From Verticiella sediminum (GTDB lineage: Bacteria; Pseudomonadota; Gammaproteobacteria; Burkholderiales; Burkholderiaceae_B), in assembly GCF_007558815.1 (NCBI RefSeq), contig NZ_VLTJ01000010.1, forward strand, positions 1 to 64,000: a stretch of 64,000 nucleotides of DNA, written 5' to 3'. The notes beneath the pieces are model-generated. The model was not told where the DNA came from, did not search any database, and worked only from the letters and a program-made list of their open reading frames with translations. Below are positions 59,892-64,000 of this stretch, piece after piece (positions within the stretch are counted from its first letter, which is position 1; every line of letters begins with the position of its first letter). The position numbers were made by a program, and so were the translations under genes.

Positions 59892-61394
59892 CTACTGGAA
59901 CGCCGTCTCCATGAAACTGCGCAGCTTGCGTGAGTGCAGGCGCTCGGGCGGCATCTCGCGCAGCAGTTCGAGCGCGCGCATGCCGATCTCCAGGTGCTGG
60001 GCAACCTGACGCTGGTAGAAGGCGCTGGCCATGCCCGGCAGCTTGAGTTCGCCGTGCAGCGGCTTGTCCGAGACGCACAGCAGGGTGCCGTAGGGCACCC
60101 GGAAGCGAAAGCCGTTGGCGGCGATGGTGGCCGATTCCATGTCGAGCGCGATCGCGCGCGACTGCGAGAAGCGCTGCACCGGTTCCAGGTGGTCGCGCAG
60201 CTCCCAGTTGCGGTTGTCGATCGAGGCCACGGTGCCGGTGCGCATGATGCGCTTCAGGTCCCAGCCCGACAGGCCCGCCACCTGCTCGACCGCCTGCTCC
60301 AGCGCGACCTGGACTTCGGCCAGGGGCGGGATCGGCACCCAGGTCGGCAGGTCGGCGTCGAGCACGTGGTCCTCGCGCACGTAGCCATGGGCCAGCACGT
60401 AGTCGCCCAGGCGCTGCGAGGCGCGCAGGCCCGCGCAGTGGCCGAGCATCAGCCAGGCATGCGGACGCAGCACGGCCACGTGATCGGTGATGGTCTTGGC
60501 GTTGGACGGGCCCACGCCGATGTTGATGAGGGTGATGCCCGAATGGCCGGGGCGCACCAGGTGATAGGCGGGCATCTGCGGCAGGCGACCGAGCGGCGTG
60601 CCCGAGGAGGGCGCTGTTTCGCCGCGGCGGGTGATCACATTGCCCGGCTCGACCAGTGTCTCGTACGGGCTGTCGGGTGTATCGAGGAGCGCGCGCGCGT
60701 GCCGGCAGAACTCCTCGACGTAGAACTGGTAGTTGGTGAACAGCACGAAGTTCTGGAAGTGCACCGGCGCGGTCGCGGTGTAGTGCTGCAGCCGGTGCAG
60801 GGAGAAGTCGATGCGCGGCGCGGTGAAGGGCGCGAGCGGGTTGGGCTCGCCCGGGCGGCCGTACCAGGTGCCGTTGACGATGGCGTCGTCGGTGACGGCG
60901 AGGTCGGGTACGTCGAAGATGTCGCGCAGCGGCTTGGTGAGCGCGTCCATCTGCACCCCCTCGATGTGGGTGCCTTCGGGGAACGCGAAATGCAGCGGGA
61001 TGGGCACGTCGGATTCGCCCACTTCCACCGGCAGGCCGTGGTGATGCAGGAGCTGCGAGAGCTGCTCCACCAGGTAGGCGAAAAAGAGCGAGGGCTGGGC
61101 GATGGTGGTCGTGTACTCGCCCGGCTCGGCGACGTAGCCGTAGGACAGCCGGGTATCGACCGGGGTGTGCGTGGGCACGACCAGGCGCACGGCCGGATAG
61201 CAGGCGCGGATGCGGCCTTCGGCCGGGCCGCGTCCTTCCACCATGGCCTGGAAGCCGTCGCGGATGAAGCGTGTGTTTCGGTCATAGAGGGCGACGAGCC
61301 GCTCGACCGCGGCGACCGGGTCGCGGTAGGGCTCGAAGGGCGCCGGCTCGGGGCGCAGCACGGGAATATCGAGCGTGGGGATACCGGACATCAT
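59892..61394 (-). CDS. amn: AMP nucleosidase
   Basis: This 500-residue protein matches AMP nucleosidase over its full length. The enzyme hydrolyses AMP to adenine and ribose 5-phosphate and helps set adenylate levels. The N-terminal Amn-specific domain (YDRNTRFIRDGFQAM, AVRLVVPTHTPVDTRLSYGYV) is followed by the phosphorylase-like domain: LINIGVGPSNAKTITDH, WLMLGHCAGLR, and AIALDMESATIAANGFRFRVPYGTLLCVSDKPLHGELKLPG, cut here in my reading to the active-site MESAT region. It is a single gene, probably starting at 61394 or 61391. Confidence 0.93.
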   Translation of the reverse strand: MMSGIPTLDIPVLRPEPAPFEPYRDPVAAVERLVALYDRNTRFIRDGFQAMVEGRGPAEGRIRACYPAVRLVVPTHTPVDTRLSYGYVAEPGEYTTTIAQPSLFFAYLVEQLSQLLHHHGLPVEVGESDVPIPLHFAFPEGTHIEGVQMDALTKPLRDIFDVPDLAVTDDAIVNGTWYGRPGEPNPLAPFTAPRIDFSLHRLQHYTATAPVHFQNFVLFTNYQFYVEEFCRHARALLDTPDSPYETLVEPGNVITRRGETAPSSGTPLGRLPQMPAYHLVRPGHSGITLINIGVGPSNAKTITDHVAVLRPHAWLMLGHCAGLRASQRLGDYVLAHGYVREDHVLDADLPTWVPIPPLAEVQVALEQAVEQVAGLSGWDLKRIMRTGTVASIDNRNWELRDHLEPVQRFSQSRAIALDMESATIAANGFRFRVPYGTLLCVSDKPLHGELKLPGMASAFYQRQVAQHLEIGMRALELLREMPPERLHSRKLRSFMETAFQ

Positions 61395-61510
61395 GGTTTC
61401 AGCCTGCAGGATGCGGACAGAAGCATTTTATCGGCGTGCCGATGACGCGCGCGTGCAGGCCCTATCCGTGCGTCATGCCGGGGCCGGTGAAGGCGGACCG
61501 ACGTCCACCC

Positions 61511-62224
61511 TCATTGCGGCAGTGCCCGGGTCGCCCGCTGCACCACCCCGTCCTCCTTGCGCAGCATGGGCAGCATGACGTCGCGCGTCTTCTCCAGGTG
61601 CATGGCGAGGGTCTGCACCGCGCGATCGGCGTCCGATGCCAGGATGGCATCGAGCAGATCCTGGTGTTCGGCCTCCATCTCCTCGTCGCGCGAGACTACC
61701 GGCAGCAGCGCGCGGTGATACATCTCGGCCGCCGCCGCGAGCTGGCGCACCATGCGATAGAGCCGCGGGCTGCCGCACGCCTGCAGCATCACGGCGTGGA
61801 ACATGTCGTGACGCTCGAGCCACTGGGAATTCAGCGTGTCGGGATCGTCGGGCAGCACCAGCGGTGTGCGATGCAGCCGATGGTGCGCGGCCAGCACATC
61901 GGCCTGCCACTCCACCCCGCCCCGCGCGATGCACTGTCGTAGGGCATGACTTTCCAGTTCGATGCGCAGCCGCACGAGGTCCTCGAGATCGTCGGCGGAC
62001 AGCCCCTGCACCGTGAAGCCGACCTGCGGCTCCATGTGCACCAGACCTTCGCCCACCAGCCGGTTCAGCGCCTCGCGGATCACGTTGAGACTCACGCCGT
62101 TCGTGGCCGCCAGGCTCGCCACCTTGAGCCGCTGGCGGGGTTGCAGCTTGCCGGTCAGCACCTGCTGCCTGAGCGTCTCGTAGACGGCGCCGTTCAACGT
62201 GGTGCTCTGTGTACCAGCTTTCAT
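61511..62224 (-). CDS. GntR-family transcriptional regulator (FCD subgroup)
   Basis: From the ATG at 62224 this is 237 residues (MKAGTQSTTLNGAVYETLRQQ). The winged helix-turn-helix reads KVASLAATNGVSLNVIREALNRLVGEGLV. The FCD domain follows, with metal His/Asp candidates in HDMFHAVMLQACG, MYHRALLPVVS and EHQDLLDAI. It is divergent from the chimeric hydrolase/amidohydrolase gene and the ABC transporter gene. It probably regulates them through the nested palindromes at 62283-62317. Confidence 0.88.
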   Translation of the reverse strand: MKAGTQSTTLNGAVYETLRQQVLTGKLQPRQRLKVASLAATNGVSLNVIREALNRLVGEGLVHMEPQVGFTVQGLSADDLEDLVRLRIELESHALRQCIARGGVEWQADVLAAHHRLHRTPLVLPDDPDTLNSQWLERHDMFHAVMLQACGSPRLYRMVRQLAAAAEMYHRALLPVVSRDEEMEAEHQDLLDAILASDADRAVQTLAMHLEKTRDVMLPMLRKEDGVVQRATRALPQ

Positions 62225-62282
62225 GGTCGTTCCATCAAGTTCCAAACTAGTGCATGAATGTACCATAAAGATGCTTTTCTAC

Positions 62283-62317
62283 TTGAATATGTATTCAAAT
62301 ACAAAATTCAAATTGAA
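62283..62317. promoter_or_regulatory. nested palindromes in GntR/ABC divergent promoter
   Basis: TTGAATA-TG-TATTCAA (62283-62298) is a perfect 16-bp palindrome. It overlaps GTATT-CA-AATAC (62291-62302) and is followed by TTCAA-A-TTGAA (62307-62317). All lie in an AT-rich 175-base gap between the GntR gene and the plus-strand chimera. A TTGACA box at 62341-62346 may be a plus-strand -35. Confidence 0.6.
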
Positions 62318-62399
62318 ATGTTGGATGATGGATTTTTGTATTGACAATGGATTTTGCCCAGAGCAACATGAATGAAACGGTTGAGGGCCAGGTGTCGAA

Positions 62400-63437
62400 A
62401 TGCAGCAGCATGCTTTGCAGTTCGAGTTCGCAGGCATCGCTGTCGGTTTCTACGAAGCCGGCGCCGGATTACCGCTGTTGCTGCTGCATGGCCCCGGCGC
62501 CTCGAGCCGCGGCAACTGGAGCGCCGTGTTCGGGCCGCTGGCCGAGCGCTTCCACGTGTATGCGATGGACCTGGTCGGCTTCGGTCAGAGCGGGCGCAAA
62601 CCCTCCCCGCGCTATTTCCGCACGCTCAAGGCGGTCTGGAACGCCCGCAAGGTCCTGCAGGCGGGCGTGACCAGCGCCTTCGACGCGGCCACTACCTACA
62701 ACGTCGGCCAGGCGGTGCGCGACGCGATCGACAGCGGCATGTTCGAGGGTCCGCGCTTCACGATCTCGAGCAAGCAGCTCACCAACCACCAGGGGCTGGA
62801 AGATTCCTTTCCCAACAACATGGAGTTCCCGCCCGGCCAGAGCGCGGTGCTCGTCAAGAGCCGCGATGAGCTGATCGAGGCGATCCGGCTTCAGGTGAAG
62901 GACGAGGTGGACGCGATCAAGGTTTCGGGTTCGAACGACAACCTCATCACGTCCAACGCGCTGGGCGGCGCGGCCTTCACCTACGAGGCGTTCAAGCTCA
63001 TCGCCGACGAGACGCACCGCCTGGGCCGCATCTGCAGCGTGCACGCCCGCTCGCGCGACGCCGTGCTCGACTGTGCGCGCGCCGGCTTCGACAACCTTTT
63101 TCACGCGTCCTACATCGACGACGAGGGCATCGAGGCCTGTCTGCGCAGCAACTGCGTCATCACGCCCACGCTCACGCTGCTCCGCTACGGCCACGAGGTC
63201 GGCCGGCTGGAGGCGGGGCGACTGGCGGATGTCCTGGTCGTGCCCGGCGACCCGACCGGGGACATCAGACTGCTCCAGTTTCCGGCGCGCTTCGACTGGA
63301 TATTCGAGGGCGGCAGGCCGATCGATCGCACGCCTCCCGCCCCGCGCCAGCGCATGTGGTACGAGCGGCACAAGATCTTTCTGAACGGCCTCTACACTTT
63401 CGACGCCGAGAGCGGCGACGGTCGGCTGGTGAGCTGA
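62400..63437 (+). pseudogene. in-frame chimera of alpha/beta-hydrolase start and amidohydrolase
   Basis: This intact 345-codon frame reads as two unrelated proteins. Residues 1-70 are the start of an alpha/beta-hydrolase (LLLLHGPGASSRGNW, YAMDLVGFGQSGRKP), ending before the nucleophile. Residues about 75-261 are the middle of an amidohydrolase (VLQAGVTSAFDAATTYNVG, DAIKVSGSNDN with Lys174, CSVHARSRD with His215, LFHASYID with His235). The HxH metal motif that should precede it is missing. Near residue 261 it jumps to the C-terminal amidohydrolase segment HEVGRLEAGRLADVLVVPGDP, losing about 60 residues with the last metal Asp. Neither activity should remain. Two deletions from a hydrolase-amidohydrolase operon are the simplest origin. 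Confidence 0.75.
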
Positions 63438-63448
63438 CGGGATACGCT

Positions 63449-64000
63449 ATGTCTACCCTGTCTCTGCATGCTGCGCCCTGCGGGCATACCGCGGCCGGCG
63501 GCCGCGCGGCCTTGCTCGAGGTGCGCGGCGCGACCAAGCGGTTCGGCGCGACGCTCGCGCTCGACGATGTGTCGATCGCCGCCCACGCCGGCGAGATCCA
63601 TTGCGTGTTGGGCGAGAACGGCGCGGGCAAGTCGTCGCTCGGCAAGGTCATCGCCGGGCTGTACCGGGCTGACGCCGGCGTGCTCGTGTTCGACGGGGCG
63701 CCCGTGCAGTTCGCCAACCCGGGCCAGGCGCGCGCCATGGGCATCGCCATCGTCTACCAGGAATTGTCGCTGGTGCCCGACCTTTCGATCCGCGCCAACT
63801 TCTGGCTCGGCTCGGAAGGTGCGCGGCTGCCGCTGGCGCGTGTCGGCCGCCGGCGCGAGACGCCGCGCGTGCGCGAAGTGCTCGCCCAGCTCGGCGTCGA
63901 GCTCGATCCCGAGACCCGCGTCAAGGACCTGCCGGTCACGACCCAGCAATTGCTCGAGATCGGCAAGGCGCTGATGCACCGCCCGCGCCTGGTGGTCTTC
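63449..64000 (+). CDS. sugar-type ABC transporter ATP-binding protein (partial)
   Basis: The ATG at 63449, 11 bases after the chimera's stop, begins a protein that runs off the window after 184 codons. The first ATPase domain shows LEVRGATKRFGATLALDDVS, Walker A VLGENGAGKSSLGKVIAGLY, Q-loop IVYQELSLVPDLSI, and TQQLLEIGKALMHRPRLVVF just before Walker B. The GENGAGKS form and the short signature region are typical of double-domain RbsA/MglA-type ATPases for sugars or nucleosides. The second domain and permeases should lie beyond the window. Confidence 0.88.
   Translation, partial: MSTLSLHAAPCGHTAAGGRAALLEVRGATKRFGATLALDDVSIAAHAGEIHCVLGENGAGKSSLGKVIAGLYRADAGVLVFDGAPVQFANPGQARAMGIAIVYQELSLVPDLSIRANFWLGSEGARLPLARVGRRRETPRVREVLAQLGVELDPETRVKDLPVTTQQLLEIGKALMHRPRLVVF

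Overview
The window looks like the chromosome of an Alcaligenaceae member of the Burkholderiales, close to Bordetella or Achromobacter. The basis is the very high GC and codon bias of most genes, five orphan Bug-type periplasmic solute receptors, many family III CoA-transferases, and CysG, Amn and NhaP-like genes of betaproteobacterial type. This placement is inference from gene content; no marker gene or rRNA is present.

Bases 1-15.6 kb are a cell-surface locus read almost entirely on the minus strand. A decayed IS3-family transposase lies at the left edge. It is followed by two polysaccharide pyruvyl transferase-family proteins, a GT4 glycosyltransferase, a methyltransferase, two large GT2 glycosyltransferases, two proteins without a recognised enzyme domain, a secreted-type RTX/DUF4214 protein, and a protein of unknown function. 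Four neighbouring proteins share a repeated beta-rich module marked by a Gly-Trp pair (seven copies). The left part (about 0.6-8.8 kb) is visibly poorer in GC than the rest, and the change falls inside one GT2 gene. This suggests a recombined surface-glycan island joined to an older glycosyltransferase. A separate plus-strand GT4 gene follows at 16.2 kb.

Bases 17.3-20.7 kb hold housekeeping and small genes: an NhaP-type antiporter, two small proteins, and a siroheme synthase with a degenerate, truncated methyltransferase half.

Bases 20.7-58.3 kb are a run of catabolic operons, each next to its own regulator. (a) A ten-gene minus-strand operon carries an AtzE-like amidase, CoA-transferase, crotonase, NitT/TauT ABC transporter, deacetylase-like protein, hydrolase and MmgE/PrpD protein, with a divergent GntR gene. 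(b) An acyl-CoA module (acyl-CoA dehydrogenase, ADP-forming CoA ligase, CoA-transferase, nitronate monooxygenase-like enzyme) lies behind an IclR gene. (c) A divergent plus-strand operon carries a Bug receptor, DUF35 protein, thiolase-like protein, enoyl-CoA hydratase and SDR enzymes. A near-identical palindrome lies before its first gene and before the last SDR gene. (d) A Bug/amidohydrolase pair and (e) a Bug/CoA-transferase pair each have a LysR gene. (f) A TetR-led operon carries a thiolase, acyl-CoA ligase, SDR and two Bug receptors, with two TetR-type palindromes upstream.

Bases 58.7-64 kb hold an EamA transporter, AMP nucleosidase, a GntR regulator with nested palindromes, an in-frame chimera of an alpha/beta-hydrolase and an amidohydrolase, and the start of a sugar-type ABC ATPase cut by the window edge.

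The most unusual items are the Gly-Trp module family in the glycan locus, a DUF35-partnered thiolase-like protein with Ser in place of the catalytic Cys (a possible retro-aldolase), the shared IclR-type operators, and the hydrolase/amidohydrolase chimera. No rRNA, tRNA or CRISPR array was seen.
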